From assembly GCA_019925095.2 (NCBI GenBank), contig CM034415.1:11204833-11268832 (forward strand): a stretch of 64,000 nt of DNA. Reading direction: 5' to 3'. Each line of letters opens with the position of its first letter. The stretch's first letter is position 1. The notes beneath the pieces are model-generated. The model saw nothing but the letters and a program-made list of their open reading frames with translations, searched no databases and had not been told where the DNA came from. This DNA comes from Dendrolimus kikuchii. Lineage: Eukaryota; Arthropoda; Insecta; Lepidoptera; Lasiocampidae. The translations under genes were made by a program, and so were the position numbers. Of this stretch, positions 1-11,847 are shown one piece after another.

Positions 1-117
1 TTGACTTTCGAAAGACCTAATCCTCAAAGACCAGGCTCCATCGTCCACCAAACGACGTAATGCAGTACCCAAGCTAAATGTAAATACCTATAAATACGGC
101 TTGTTCCTTGTTAAATT

Positions 118-418
118 AATTTATAACTACCTTCCTAATTTTCGAAAAACTAGGCTTTTTAAACCTACATACCCTGCTAAAGGATATACGCAATTAAACA
201 TTTTGTTCCTTTAAATGTAAATTTTAACTACCCTCTTTTAATTTTCAAAAATCTAGGCTTTTTAATCCTAAACACTCTGCTGAAACACATAAGCCATTAA
301 AAATAATTATTCTTTTAAATGTATTTTATAACTACCCTCCTAATATTAAAAAATCTAGGCTTTTTAAATTAAAAAGCTAGTTACTTTAAGTGTATATTTT
401 AAAGTACCCTCTTAAATT
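118..418. repeat. Three diverged ~105-bp tandem units
   Basis: TCTAGGCTTTTTAA and AACTACCCTCC-type blocks recur near 125, 225 and 330. Positions 1-117 show nothing recognisable. Confidence 0.6.
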
Positions 419-548
419 AAAACTACGTTTTAACGCTTTTAAGCGCGACATTTTATTTGATTTGTATTTTTATTCCGAATCTTTGGTCACTTCTGTAGCC
501 ATGATTACGGCAGACAAGAATGTCAAGTTTCAATGAATAATGTTCAAG
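415..548. repeat. Dispersed repeat shared with 12682-12820
   Basis: ACTACGTTTTAACG then GACAAGAATGTCAA; the same order at 12682-12820 (CTACGTTTTAACGGTTTTAA, GACAAAGATGTCAAATG) and a short piece at 25191. 549-835 shows only AT-rich sequence. Confidence 0.65.
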
Positions 549-835
549 TTATTATTTAGCCTACCCTCAACTTGTCCATTTTGATTCATTTCCATTTGTA
601 AACAAAAATGGAAATGATATTCGCTATATAGCTCGCGCTTTACCACATTTTTGAAGATTCATAGAATTTACTTACGTCAAATCTGTATTACACAAATCAT
701 AAGAAATATAAGCTGCGCGCAGAAGGTTTGCCGATGATTACTTTTTTTTATTACTTACTATTATTGTACTGTATTACTTACTATTATTGTATATACTTAT
801 GTAAAGTATGTACAATAATATTCGTTCGTTCTAGG

Positions 836-895
836 CTGCTTTTAGAGAGCAGCAGCACATTGGTAGCACCTTTGGTGTTACAAATGTCCATAGAT
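836..895 (+). mobile_element. SINE-A fragment
   Basis: Only the GAGAGCAGCAGC...AAATGTCCATAG core survives. It is followed by part of a tRNA-derived SINE. Confidence 0.65.
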
Positions 896-899
896 ATAT

Positions 900-1046
900 T
901 CTAAGACCAAGCTGGAACGCAGAGCCTCGGATTCGATTCCTGGCATGGTAAATTTGGGAAACGATCTTTCTATTATTTACTATGGTCTGGGTGTCTGTGA
1001 TCGGCTCCAGAGGGTTCCGTTGTATATTACCCATAACACAATTCTA
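900..1046 (+). mobile_element. tRNA-derived SINE, 5'-truncated
   Basis: A B-box-like GGATTCGATTCCTGG is followed by GGTAAATTTGGGAAACG and CTATGGTCTGGGTGTCTG, as in the copy at 40848. Confidence 0.68.
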
Positions 1047-1470
1047 TCGCTTTGAACAAAACTGTAATTTATTTATTTTTTAAATCCCTTTAAACATACT
1101 AAGCCCCTTGCAGTGTTGCTCATGTCCTATCGTAAGCTTTGAGTGTGATAGTAATATTATTAAATCATTATACATCGAAATAACTGATGTATGAAACCCA
1201 CCAACCCAACTTAAGCGTGGCGGCTATACCATCTTTTCCCCTACAAAAATTGGGTAATTCCAAGCTGTGAGACGTTTATGGGCTTTAATATTATAAAACT
1301 TAGCATCTTAAGTGTTGCAAATCATCAAAATTACAATTTATGGAGTGTTCAAATAATATAACCCGGCCGAAATGTCTAGAACATGAAGCAAATTTTTTGC
1401 CTTCTGGCAATATTATGCGTTATCTGTATTCAATGTCAGACAATTATAAACAAAGCGAATTTATCTAGGT

Positions 1471-1770
1471 CAGTGCTTTTCAATCTTTTTGTACACGCGA
1501 CCCCTTTACAGGTTGAAACATTTTGGCGACCCCCTTAGGCCATAGACAGACAAAAAGTTAGTAATTTAAATGATTACGGTTATCTCTTTCTCTATTTTGT
1601 TACCTATATTCATTATTACGGCCTATATACTCAGCAAAAAGCTGCTGAGTTTAGAAAGTACCTAAGTATAGTATAAACTTAAATTGTCTTTTCTCTTTTG
1701 CCGGGGACCCTCGAGCAAGGCTTTGCGACCCCCCTAGGGGTCGCGACCCACAGATTGAAAAATCTATGTG
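1471..1770. mobile_element. hAT-like non-autonomous element
   Basis: It starts CAGTGCTTTTCAATC; a facing GATTGAAAA ends at about 1764, and GCGACCCC blocks lie near both ends (1497, 1537, 1728, 1743). The right TIR is incomplete, so the boundary is approximate. Confidence 0.6.
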
Positions 1771-1972
1771 ATTTAAATTTTAACGTTGATCCAAGTCTAA
1801 AATCCACTAAAAATAACTAAACACGGATATGACAATACTAAGATTCAAACGAGCAGTGATTCTTAAAGTTTGTCAAGGATATGTAGCGGAATTTAAAACA
1901 AAAATCTTCTGATATAATATGACGATATCGAATAATTGCTCTGGCAATTATCACAAGATGGTAATACTTTTC

Positions 1973-2535
1973 TTACAATATTATAATCATAATGTATATC
2001 TTTGAGGACCACGGGCCATAAAAATGGCCCGGACTTTTGGAGGGCTCGCGTGGGGCCATGAGCAGGCCAACACGTAGAGGCCCCTTGACAAATTTAATGT
2101 AAATGTGGTGTGACACTGACCGGCGATTATCCCTGTCTACACCATATAATAATGCACCCAAGGACAAGTCCCGGCCAGTGTAGGACTATTGTGGGAAATG
2201 AGGACAAAAAGTACCGGGCTATTGGGGTACACTGCTAGTGGTGCTAGGGGTCTGGGCTATGGCGTCTGCCCGTCGCAATGTTCGGGGAACATCGAAAAAT
2301 GGGCAGACGGCGACTCACCATTCGCAACATGGGTGTGAGTGGCTAAGGGGTGTAGAGGTGGTCTGCAGGTTCACCGAAGCTGCTTCTGACGTTATGCCAT
2401 TTATCACTTCTACTCCTGGAGCCTGAGTCTTAGCTCTAGCGACCTCCACTCCGTGCCGGCTGGTTAAGGCAAGCACGGAGGTGGGGAGCCTTGCCTTGGC
2501 CCCCGGAGTCAGATCCGAGGTGTCGCTACTCACCT
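1973..2535. repeat. GC-rich block of unknown origin
   Basis: It is much richer in GC than its surroundings, with partly open frames on both strands and no domain I recognise. It may be the 5' region of a non-LTR element. Confidence 0.4.
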
Positions 2536-2930
2536 AAGGCTAATTATATTGTCAAAATATAATAAATAAAACAACTTGATACTTGGACGTAGTACTAAAA
2601 ATTACTAGTGTCAAAATTACACTTGACATAATATTAGAGTTGCTAGTAGAGAAATTTGCGAAAGTGGCGCACTGCTACATTTATTTACTTGCATAGTTGT
2701 CCTTGTCATGTTTTTTTTTTCAGGTTAATAATAAATTTTAATTACCCTCTTATTTCTAAACGATACAATCGGCCATTTCCTTAATTGAATAATGATGTTG
2801 TTATATTTTAATTTATTCTGTAATTAGCGCCGGTTTTGTATAGAGTTGTTTCCTATCATTTACCATAATATTATGGAACAATATTTATCTCTAATATGAT
2901 GTGGTAATTGTGTAGATTATATATAAAATA

Positions 2931-3601
2931 CTAGCGGCCCCGACAGACGTTGTCCTGCCTTTAAAAAATAAAATTCTAGAACCCGATCCCAGAGCCACGT
3001 ACCGGTTCTAATTGCGAATCCAAACCATCCGGGAACCCACTCAAACACACAAAAAAAAAAATCATCAAAATCGTTCCCGGTGATTAGGAGGATTCTAGAA
3101 CCCGAACTCAGCGCCACCTACCGGTTCTAATTGCGATTCCAAACCATCCGGGAACCCACTCAAACACACAAAAAAATCACCAAAATCGTTCCCGGTGATT
3201 AGGAGGATTCTAGAACCCGATCTCAGCGCCACCTACCGGTTCTAATTGCGAATCCAAACCATCCGGGAACCCACTCAAACACACAAAAAAACACCAAAAT
3301 CGTTCCCGGTGATTAGGAGGATTCTAGAACCCGATCTCAGCGCCACCTACCAGTTCTAATTGCGAAACTAAATCATCCGGGAACCCACTTAAACACACAA
3401 AAACAAAATCACCAAAAGCGCTCCAGGTGATAAGGAGATTTGTAGAACCCGATCTCAACGCCACCTACCGGTTCCAATTGTGGATCTAAACTATCCCGGG
3501 ATCCACTCAAACACACACACAAAATTTCATCAAAATCGGTAAAGTCGTTCTCAAGTTATAAAATTACAACGAAAAGTGGCATTGATTTTTATATATATGG
3601 A
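2931..3601 (-). mobile_element. Non-autonomous Helitron with internal tandem repeats
   Basis: The left edge is CTAG preceded by A and the right edge is the inverse of a TC start (TATATATGGA). Inside are about five ~118-bp units each starting near ATTCTAGAACCCGATC. It is the same family as 32442-33715 and 28910-29359. Confidence 0.75.
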
Positions 3602-3712
3602 TTATCTAAAATTTCCAAACAATAATATAACAAATTCTTGTCATTCGTAACCTTTTTAATTAAAATAGTTTATCAATGACTTCAATCCGCTATCGGTTGT
3701 GTCGATTTGCTT

Positions 3713-3960
3713 TTTCTTTTTTTTTATAGCCTGAAGCAGGCAAACAGGCAGACGGCTCACTTGATGGAAAGTGGTTACCGTCGCCTATGGACGTTTGCAA
3801 CACCAGTCACCAATGCGTTGCCGACCTCTAAGAAGTTTTATAACGCCCTTCTTATAGAGCCCCATGTCATAGCGCAAAGGGTAAACCGCGGCGGGAAGTT
3901 CCAGATCATTGTTGTACGCGGAATAAATGTTCTAAAAACCGTTGCGTAGTTGAGCGTGGT
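3713..3960 (-). mobile_element. Short 3' copy of the same LINE
   Basis: It starts with poly(T) and GGCAAACAGGCAGACGGC and continues into GCGTTGCCGACCTCTAAGAA, matching 36932-37190. It ends in the RT C-terminal region near CGTAGTTGAGCGTGG. Confidence 0.75.
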
Positions 3961-4940
3961 AGCTCAAGGAAATGGCGGCTTTTGTATCTTGTACTGTAAA
4001 ATTCTTGGAGGGATGGCGAGGTGTTCTAAAATCGTCTGTCCAATAGGTAGAGTCCGTGTATGAAATGTATTTAAACAGTAAGTGTAGTGGATGCACTTAC
4101 CACGTTTAGTTGTAGTTTTATGTTTGTTTAAAATATACCACGATCCTGGTTACCACACGCTCGGTTTTCCAACTCAATTATTTGTTTATACATTTATGGA
4201 ATTTCATTTTCATTTCTATCAGAAACTTTCGTATTATAAATAAAATTTGTATTTTAATGTAATTCATATTCATAAACAATAGTAGGTCAAGTTCAAGGTC
4301 AATCTTTGGCATTTGACTTTGACGTTTGACAAGTGGTACCTTATGAAAAATATAGCAACAACATTCTTTTGATCTACGCCATGTTTTCCATTCATGTTTA
4401 AATCATAATTTCTAATCATAAAATAAATTATATATAAATATCTATTTCAATTTTCTTATTTATTTAGTTAAATTTTATTTATCAATTACATAATGATCTA
4501 CTTTTGTTATTGTTATTCAATGCCTATATGCCTATGTTAGCCAGGACGTAAAGATACGACTAACCAATGAGAGATGTATATAAAACTCGCTCTCATTGGT
4601 GGGAATTCAAAAATATAAAAAGAGACACGGTTTTGAATTCAGTTAGGAGAGACCATTTTGTACGAGAAAAAGATACGTACAAAAGTGAAAATAAAAAGTC
4701 AGTTTAAGGGTGAAGTTATATTTATTCAAGAGCCTTACATCACAAATATAATATCATAGCACACTCTTCATTCTATTCCCCGATTATAAGTTTAGTGACC
4801 AGTTGTTGTTCTTTTATTACCAGAAACCCTGTGAAGGTTTTATACACCTCCGAGTCTTCAGTTTTGGATAAATAAAAATCCAAAGCACATGGATAGTTAA
4901 TACTTGTTTATTCCCACAGGGAGAACGTCACGAGAAAACA
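3961..4940. other. No recognisable gene
   Basis: AT-rich sequence. A TATAAAAAGAGACACGG motif at 4614-4630, after CTCTCATTGGTGGGAATTC, could be a promoter or LTR TATA box, but no coding sequence follows. Confidence 0.4.
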
Positions 4941-4954
4941 CATTAATCTACAAT

Positions 4955-5281
4955 ACATACATACATAACTTCACGCCAGTTCCCTTGCGGGGTAGGCACG
5001 AACAACAGAGTGCCATTTAGGCTTATTCTTACACACCTCACTTGCCTCTTTGACATTCATAACCCTTGTCATGCACGCTCGTCTGTTCTCAAGGCTCCTG
5101 ACATCACCTTCTGCTAGTACACGATCAATTTGATCATGGAAGGTGTGTCGTGGCCTTCCACGACTTCTGCATCCATCCACTTTTGCATTGTATATCTGTT
5201 TAGTCATTCTTTCATCATGCATTCTTTCCACATGCCCGAACCACCGGAGCATTCCTTTCCTTACCTTCACCCCGACACTCT
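4955..5281 (-). mobile_element. RTE-like tail copy with target duplication
   Basis: The copy encodes the last ~100 residues of the RTE ORF (VKVRKGMLRWFGHVERM onward) and its (CATA)n tail. A 14-bp direct repeat with one mismatch flanks it (CATTAATCTACAAT at 4941-4954; CATTAATCTATAAT at 5282-5295), showing target-primed insertion. Confidence 0.85.
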
Positions 5282-5383
5282 CATTAATCTATAATGACAG
5301 GTATTAATTGTTTACAATGTTTTGCCGGGAAAAAAGTTATTTTATTGAAGTCATAATATGACAGCCTTATTATTTTTTATGTT

Positions 5384-5642
5384 TAAGGCTTGGCAACTAG
5401 GCCTTTAAGCCAGACGCTGTTGTATTGTAGGCTACAATCGACGTCATTCAACGGAGTTCTTATGAAAACTCGAAAGGCCACATTTGGCTATATAGTTCAC
5501 ATTTCTCGCAAAAACACATAATTACTACTCAAAAACTATCAATATCCTACAACGATTGTTCATTTTAGAGTAATTTTACACATTTTTAGAAAATAAAACT
5601 GCACAGCACAACGTCCCCTTACAGTTCCCGCCAAAAACTCCT
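5384..5642 (+). repeat. Dispersed repeat H, copy 1
   Basis: A ~260-bp block from TTGGCAACTAGGCCTTTAAG to TCCCGCCAAAAACTC containing ATAAAACTGCACAGCACAAC. Copies also at 41945-42215 and 62702-63009, all in the same orientation. Confidence 0.75.
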
Positions 5643-5791
5643 ATGACAGCCTTGTTTTTTCTTTTCGGTTAGTGATGTGACGTGCAACTAGTGCTGTGCA
5701 CACAGTACCGTCATAATCCTTCTCAATTGTTGAAAGTATTACATCGCCTATTATTTTCTACTCTACTTGGCCATACTTTAATTAATTTTTC

Positions 5792-6061
5792 AGGGCGGCC
5801 TGTCGTAAGAGGCGACTTAACAACCCACAGCCCGGTGGTACGGCATTTGCCCGACTGGATTGCTACCACCCCTGGTGTAAAGTATATCGCCATAACAACC
5901 TTGAGTTGTGTTCCGGCATCAGTGACCAGGTTCCAGTTTCCCTTAAGAGAGCAGCAGCGCATTTGTAGCAACTTTGGTGTTGCAAATGTCCATAGGCGAT
6001 GGTAACCGCTTTCCATCAAGTGGGCCGTCTGCCTGTCTGCTGATCTCCTGCAATAAAAAAA
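5792..6061 (+). mobile_element. SINE-A, 5'-truncated
   Basis: It begins at GGGCGGCCTGTCG and ends CTGCAATAAAAAAA. It lies between repeat H and the solo LTR at 6095. Confidence 0.8.
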
Positions 6062-6094
6062 TTCTTTGGATGGCTATAAAAAAGAGCGACATAT

Positions 6095-6705
6095 TGTTAC
6101 GTGCGAGCGGGGGTACTAAACGTTTCAACTAAACGCTTTTAATGACTTACACAGCAGTACGTGATTCTTCTTTGCAGGATTACCTCTACACGCATAACTA
6201 ACGATGCATTTCGTAGACCACCTCCAGCTGATGCGGTGTTCACCCCCGAATTTACTGCGCGTAGCTCGCTTCGGGACTTCCTTTTAAACTTTACTAAACT
6301 CCTCCTTCGCCCAACTGCCCACTACACTTTCACTAAACTCACCACTTAACTCGTCACTGTCTTCTATTAAACTTCTTTTCTAACTCTTCCGCATCGAACT
6401 TGTCGCTTCGCTGTCTTGAACTGACCTCTTCGGTAGGCGCGCCTTACGCTGCTTACATACCCGGAAGAATCTTCTGGAACCCATCATTTCTACCTTCTTT
6501 CCGTTATTCTTGTATTTACTATCTATCCCTTTCTAGACATTTATCTATCTCTGTCTGTTCCTTCCCGAACCTTCAAGTCTAGAAGTTTCGTTCATCGTGT
6601 ATCCCTTCCTAAAATTTATCTGTCCTTGTCTTTTCCTTCCAGATTCTTCTAACTTTTTCTAAAACTTCTTAAACCAACTAGATTGTTCCACCATCGCTCG
6701 CCACA
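6095..6705 (+). mobile_element. Gypsy-like solo LTR
   Basis: A 611-bp block starting TGTTACGTGCGAGCGG and ending CTCGCCACA, flanked by the 4-bp repeat ATAT (6091-6094, 6706-6709). TG...CA ends and a 4-bp duplication fit a gypsy-type solo LTR. Related pieces are at 11243-11700 and 32040-32400. Confidence 0.72.
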
Positions 6706-6926
6706 ATATAAAAATTAAATGTAACACCTCTGCCTACTCCTAGATGCAGACGTCGTAATTGTTAAGACTCAATGATCACTCTAAGACCCGGATGCGTACA
6801 TTTCATAATAGAATTAACCGACAATGTGTCTATATTTTTATTAGTGCACTACATAGATTAACATACTCTCGGTAGAATGGAGCCCCCATTCGATACTATC
6901 GATACAGTAATTGGAAATAGTATAAA

Positions 6927-7153
6927 TCTCTATAAATATTATAAACGCGAAAGTTTGTAAGAATGTATGTATGGATTTATGTTTGTTGGTCTTTCACGCA
7001 AAAACTACTGAACGGATTTTGATGAAACTTTACAATAATATAGCTTACACATCAGAATAGCACATAGGCTATAATTTATAAAGATATAGTGTGAATTGTC
7101 CAAAATATAACGATTTTCCGTCACCACGCGGGTGAAACCGCGAGCGCAACTAG
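6927..7153 (+). mobile_element. Short Helitron, uninterrupted copy
   Basis: Starts TCTCTATAAATATT after an A and ends CGCGGGTGAAACCGCG (hairpin) plus AGCGCAACTAG before a T. The hairpin about 10 nt before CTAG is the Helitron signature. It is the empty-site comparator for the Helitron at 12405. Confidence 0.85.
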
Positions 7154-7777
7154 TAGTAAAATAAGAACAAAAGCACTTACAAAGAACATACACTGTATAT
7201 CTATAAATATACATACATACATAAATACAAATTCAAGAGTTTTTATTCAAAATAAGTTCCACTGGAGAACACTTTTTGAATTTTATACATATAAGTTAAA
7301 ATGTAATTTTACTTCCTAGTCTATCACAAACTCGACATCCCCAACAGATTTAATAATGTTATAGATAACCATAGTATACTAAGCAATTAATAATATAATA
7401 CACACAATAATACGTCGCTTCGGCGCAAGTCATAAAATTACTATGACCATAAAGACATACACATATCAACTACCAAAATCGTTAATATAAAGGGACTCCC
7501 AAATATGTAGTCTAATGTCGTGCGTGCTCCGAACAGTAGTGAGGAGATTAGTCGATAGTATTATATCGGTAATCCTGTAATTTTATTTAAGAACATGTAT
7601 GCTTTAGATTTGGGTGGCAAAACTATAAATAAATAATACATTTATTTGTCGAATTAAATGCTGGGAAGTCAGCAGCTGCTGTTATTACTTTTTCTGGTAC
7701 GCGACTTATTTTTTGTTTAGGTTAATATGGTATATTTATGCATTTGATAATACCCGTGACATTATTGGGCTTTATAT

Positions 7778-8451
7778 CAGGGATGTTATGGATATGACAT
7801 TTCGGATCTGGAAGTGGATATGTGAATAATATTATATAGTCACGGATATGACATTAAATCGGATTATCCGTTAGTTAGGGAGAGTTTCATTTACGGATAT
7901 TAGATTTCGAATAGATTGTTAAAGTGAAGTCGTGGAAGGCCACGACACACCTTCCATTATCAAATTGATCGTGTACTAGCAGAAGGTGATGTCAGGAGTC
8001 TTAAAAACAGACGAGCGTGCATGACAAGAGTTATGAATGTCAAAGAAGCAAGTGAGTTGTGTAAGAATAAGCCTAAATGGCGTTCTGTTGTTCGTGCCTA
8101 CCCCGCAAGGGAACTGGCGTGAAGTTATGTATGTATGTTAAAGTGACAAATAGATAATGCTTTATTTTTAGGTTATCATTTGGTACTCCAATAAGTCGTA
8201 TAAATAATTATTATAGCTACTTATATTAAAGCGGTACCTATCGACGGCAAAAACTAAATCATAATAAAGTTTACTATGAATTTGTTAAATTAAAATATTC
8301 TTTGTTTATTAAATAAACAAAGAACATTCATTTAGAGTTCGCCTCTATCCAAAATTATTTGAAATATTTATATCAGATTAACCGGATATAATTTTATTTC
8401 GGATATATCCGATAGTTTCGTATACGGTTACGGAGTTCCATAACATCCCTG
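7778..8451. mobile_element. hAT-like MITE with perfect 8-bp target duplication
   Basis: The ends are CAGGGATGTTATGGA and its inverse TCCATAACATCCCTG. CTTTATAT is duplicated exactly at 7770-7777 and 8452-8459. The body is AT-rich with ATCCG/CGGAT motifs and no transposase. An RTE tail is nested at 7928-8135. Confidence 0.85.
7928..8135 (+). mobile_element. RTE-like tail copy nested in the hAT-like MITE
   Basis: A 208-bp tail ends in GTATGTATG. The 11-bp direct repeat TGTTAAAGTGA lies on both sides (7917-7927 and 8136-8146). The host element at 7778-8451 continues on both sides, so the RTE inserted after it. Confidence 0.88.
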
Positions 8452-8710
8452 CTTTATATTCATATCTTCAGAACTTTGCAAGATATCAAAATGAACATAC
8501 ACGAACATGTAAAATGAAACGCATTTTATTTGAAAGTCTACTATGTATGGCCAACCAAGTTCCTCCTTGAGCAGTTCTGTAATTATACTGCCTAGGTTGG
8601 TTTTGGTATACGCTATATAAAAAGGTATTAAAACAAAGAAATGTACATAACAATTACGACGATGGGCCTGATAACTCAGCACTATACCGTGTAAAGAACT
8701 GACACATGGC

Positions 8711-9022
8711 TGTTTTTCTTTTAATTGCTGAAGCTCAGCAAACAAGCTGACGGCCCAACTATGATGGAAAGTGGTTACCGTCGCCTATAGACATTAGCAA
8801 TACCAGTGGTGCTGCCAATACGCTGCCGGCCTTAAAGGAGAAACGAACCTGGCTACTGATGCCGGACCACAACTCAAAGTTGTTTTGGCGGCATACTCTA
8901 GATCAGGGTAGCCATCCAGTCGGGCAAATGCCCTACCAGCTGGCTGTAGGCTTTTTGTCGCCTCTTACGCCAGGCCGCCCCAACGCAAGAATTAGAATTT
9001 CGTTCCGTTCCTGCACGGAAGT
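8711..9022 (-). mobile_element. SINE-A-like element, diverged
   Basis: A T-rich start is followed by GATGGAAAGTGGTTACCGTC and ends at GTTCCTGCACGGA. The part near 8800-8850 (GTGCTGCCAATACGCTGCCGGCC) is closer to the LINE 3' end than to SINE-A, so it may be a hybrid. Confidence 0.65.
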
Positions 9023-9049
9023 GTTCCTTCCGTGTTCCTGTAATTTTAT

Positions 9050-9420
9050 GGAGGCTGGTACGGATTTTCAGTGCCAGCCTCCATCAAATCACAAGTGACC
9101 CAAACAATTAACTTATTATTGCCCTTCATAAAAAAACACGTGATTTACTTAATTCAATTAAGTGAGACTTATATGTTTGTGCCGTTTGCTGTCGAGACGC
9201 TTGGACCGTGGGGTCCTGAGGCTATGAGCCTCTACCAAAATTTATTGAAACGACTCATTGACTCTTCGGGTGGTCAGAGGGCTGGTGCTTACCTGGGCCA
9301 ACGGATCAGTATGGCGATCCAGCGAGGAAACGTAGCCAGCCTTCTGGGCACCTTACCCATAGAAGACGGTGATCTAGGCTCAGTATTCTACTTATAGTTC
9401 TCAACTTACTATATCGTATA
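9050..9420 (+). mobile_element. Non-LTR RT C-terminal remnant
   Basis: The + strand reads YMFVPFAVETLGPWGPEAMS and GAYLGQRISMAIQRGNVASL, a conserved ending of a LINE RT ORF. A reverse-oriented scrap of the same family (SESYMFVPYAVETLGPWG) is at about 43430-43500. Confidence 0.75.
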
Positions 9421-9484
9421 CTGTTTATACCTTATACCTCTCCTTATCTTAAGGACTGTTTCAACTTCCTACATACATCACATA

Positions 9485-9910
9485 CACTCAATTTGCGCTC
9501 CACTAATAATCTCCTGTTAATGGCACCTGCACACTCTTCAACAATTTATCCCAACTCCTTCGCCATGCAGGCTGTCTTACTTTGGAACTCTTTGCCCACT
9601 GATGTCAGAAAAGCTAAATCTTTTGCCATATTTAAAAATTCACTTAGGAATCATTATGTAAGTCTTACGCAATAATGTATGTGCTAGTTTACAATAGACT
9701 GTAATCTGCTGTCCATGTATGTCTTTTTTTTCTTTTCTTTGTTGCATAATAATTACAGATAATTTAAGAATTTCCTTTGAGTGAGGTTGCCTGGAAGACA
9801 TCGCTTTTAGCGATAAGGCCGCCTTTTGTTTTACCAAGTAACTATTGTCTTGTTGTACATTTTTTTGTAATTTTTGTTTTGGTGAACAATAAAGTGTTGT
9901 CTATGTCTAT
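9485..9910 (+). mobile_element. LINE 3' end with GCAATAAAGTG-type 3' UTR
   Basis: The frame 9493-9675 ends AVLLWNSLPTDVRKAKSFAI, then a 3' UTR with GGTTGCCTGGAAGACATCGC and AACAATAAAGTGTTGTCTATG. The same 3' UTR occurs at 17470-17850 (reverse), 50940-50998 and 51395-51540. Confidence 0.78.
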
Positions 9911-10151
9911 AGTCTTGAGCGACTATGAGTAGAATACAATACAAATAAGTTAAGTTTTCTTGCATTGTATTCGATTATATGTAATTCGATTAAATAAAAA
10001 ATGTTTTTATCGATAAAATCGTGACGATTCTTGTAATCACTAAATTTAGTGTCCAAACCTATACGTTGACAGCGGAATGATTTATACCCATGTGAACACT
10101 ATTACGAAATACTCTACTTCTACCGGAAGGAACAATTCTTGCATATATAAT

Positions 10152-10612
10152 GACGTATCTATCATCAACAGACTAGCCTGGACTGGTCTGTGTGTCACCC
10201 GGACAGCCTAAAAGATCTGACAAATGCGTGGCAGTGCGCAAATAATGTAGTTGACAGTCGAGTCAGTTAAGGACTTTTTGTCATCAACAGAATAGCCTGA
10301 ACTGGTCTGAGTGTTACTGGGACAGCCTAAAATATCTGATAAATGCGTGACAATGCGCAAATAATGTAGTGGCCAATTAGACAATTGATACGCTTTATAT
10401 CATCAACCGATTAGCCGGAACTGGTCTGAGTATTACTGGGACAGCCTAAAATATCTGATAAATGCGTGACAATGCGCAAATAATGTAGTTGACAATTGGA
10501 CATTTAATACGCTTTATATCATTAATAGAACTAGCCTGCACTGGTCTGAGTGCCACTGGGACACCGTAAAATATCGGGTAATTGTGTTACAATCCGCAAA
10601 TTATGAAAAGTT
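10152..10612 (+). repeat. Four ~121-bp tandem units
   Basis: TCATCAACAGACTAGCCTG-type starts recur near 10152, 10279, 10398 and 10517, each with ACTGGTCTGAGTG and GCGCAAATAATGTAG. Confidence 0.85.
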
Positions 10613-10682
10613 CCGTATAGGTGACTATCGTCCACTACTTTTGTCGTATGTCCGTTCCCCCAATAGCCCCAGCAGTGGGCTA

Positions 10683-10684
<2 letters not shown>

Positions 10685-10767
<83 letters not shown>

Positions 10768-10790
10768 ATATGTATATATAATTACTATCT
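10685..10790. repeat. (TA)n with (TG)n microsatellite
   Basis: About 70 bp of TA followed by TG repeats and mixed AT. Confidence 0.95.
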
Positions 10791-10792
10791 TC

Positions 10793-11030
10793 GCCAGGTG
10801 GTAGGGCATTTGCCCGACTGGATGGCGACCACCCTTAGTCTAGAGTATGCCGCCATACCAACCTTGCGTTGTGCTCCGGCATTAGTGACCAGGTTCCAGT
10901 CTCCCTTAAGAGAGCAGCAGCGCATTTGTAGCAACTTTGCTGTTGCAAATGTCCATAGGTGATGGTAACCACTTTCCATCAAGTGGGCCGTCTGCCTGTC
11001 TGCTGAACTCCTGAATAAAAAATAAAAAAA
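10793..11030 (+). mobile_element. SINE-A, 5'-truncated next to a (TA)n tract
   Basis: It starts at GCCAGGTGGTAGGGC, a start shared by the copies at 18493, 24219, 41263 and 60896, and ends in poly(A). It interrupts a Helitron end at 11031. Confidence 0.8.
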
Positions 11031-11242
11031 AGCTGTGCCCGCGACGCCGTCCACGTGGAATTTGTTTTCAAAACCCCCCGATTTTGAAACATTCTTCATT
11101 GGTGCTCCGCTCCTATTGATCTTAGCGTGATGATATATAGCCTATAGCCTTCCTCGATAAATGGGCTATCCAACACTGAAAGAATTTTTCTAATCAGACC
11201 AGTAGTTGCAGAGATTAGCGCGTTCAATCAAACAAACAAACA

Positions 11243-11700
11243 CTTCAGCTTTAAGTAAAGCTCGCTTCTGGACCTCTTTTTAAACTTTGCTAAACTCTCC
11301 CTTCACTGAAGTGCCCACTAAGCTTTTCACTAAATTCACCACTAAACTCGTCACTGTCTTCTATTAAACTTCTCTTCCAACTCTTTCATATCGCACTTGT
11401 CGCTTCGCTATCTCGAACTGAACTCAACTCTCAACTGCTCGGTAGACGCGCCTTACGCTGCTTACATACCCGGAAGAATCTTCTGGAACCCATCATTTCG
11501 ATCTTCTTTTATTTACTATCTCTCCCTTTCTAAACATCTATCTATCTCTGTCTTTGATTCCCGAACCTTCTATCCTAGAACTTTCATTCATCATCTATCT
11601 CTTTCTAAAATGTATCTGTCCTTGTCTTTTCCTTCCCGAATCTTCTAACTTTTTCTAAAACTTCTTAAACCAACTAGATTGTTCCACCATCACTCGCCAT
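11243..11700 (+). mobile_element. LTR fragment of the 6095 family
   Basis: It matches from CTCGCTTCTGGACCTC to CACTCGCCATA. The TGTTACG start is missing. Confidence 0.68.
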
Positions 11701-11741
11701 ACTATGTAGTAATAGCATAATTGGGCAGCAAGAGCATTAGT

Positions 11742-11847
11742 CAAAGAAGCAAGTGAGGTGTGTGAGAATGAGCCTAAATGGCGCTCTGTTGTTCGTGCCT
11801 ACCCCGCAAGGGAACTGGCGTGAAGTTATGTATGTATGTATGTATGT
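11742..11847 (+). mobile_element. Very short RTE-like tail copy
   Basis: Only the last ~105 bp of the RTE with its (TATG)n tail are present. Target duplication AAGAGCATTAGT flanks it at 11730-11741 and 11848-11859. Confidence 0.85.

Noticed and set aside
1471..1770. 8-bp target duplication ATCTAGGT/ATCTATGT for the hAT-like element
   Set aside because: One mismatch, and the right TIR is incomplete, so the match may be chance.
4614..4640. TATA box as promoter of a host gene
   Set aside because: No coding sequence or splice structure follows; it may belong to an LTR relic.
10621..10962. 113-codon frame rich in Ile-Tyr
   Set aside because: It is a (TA)n microsatellite joined to SINE-A.
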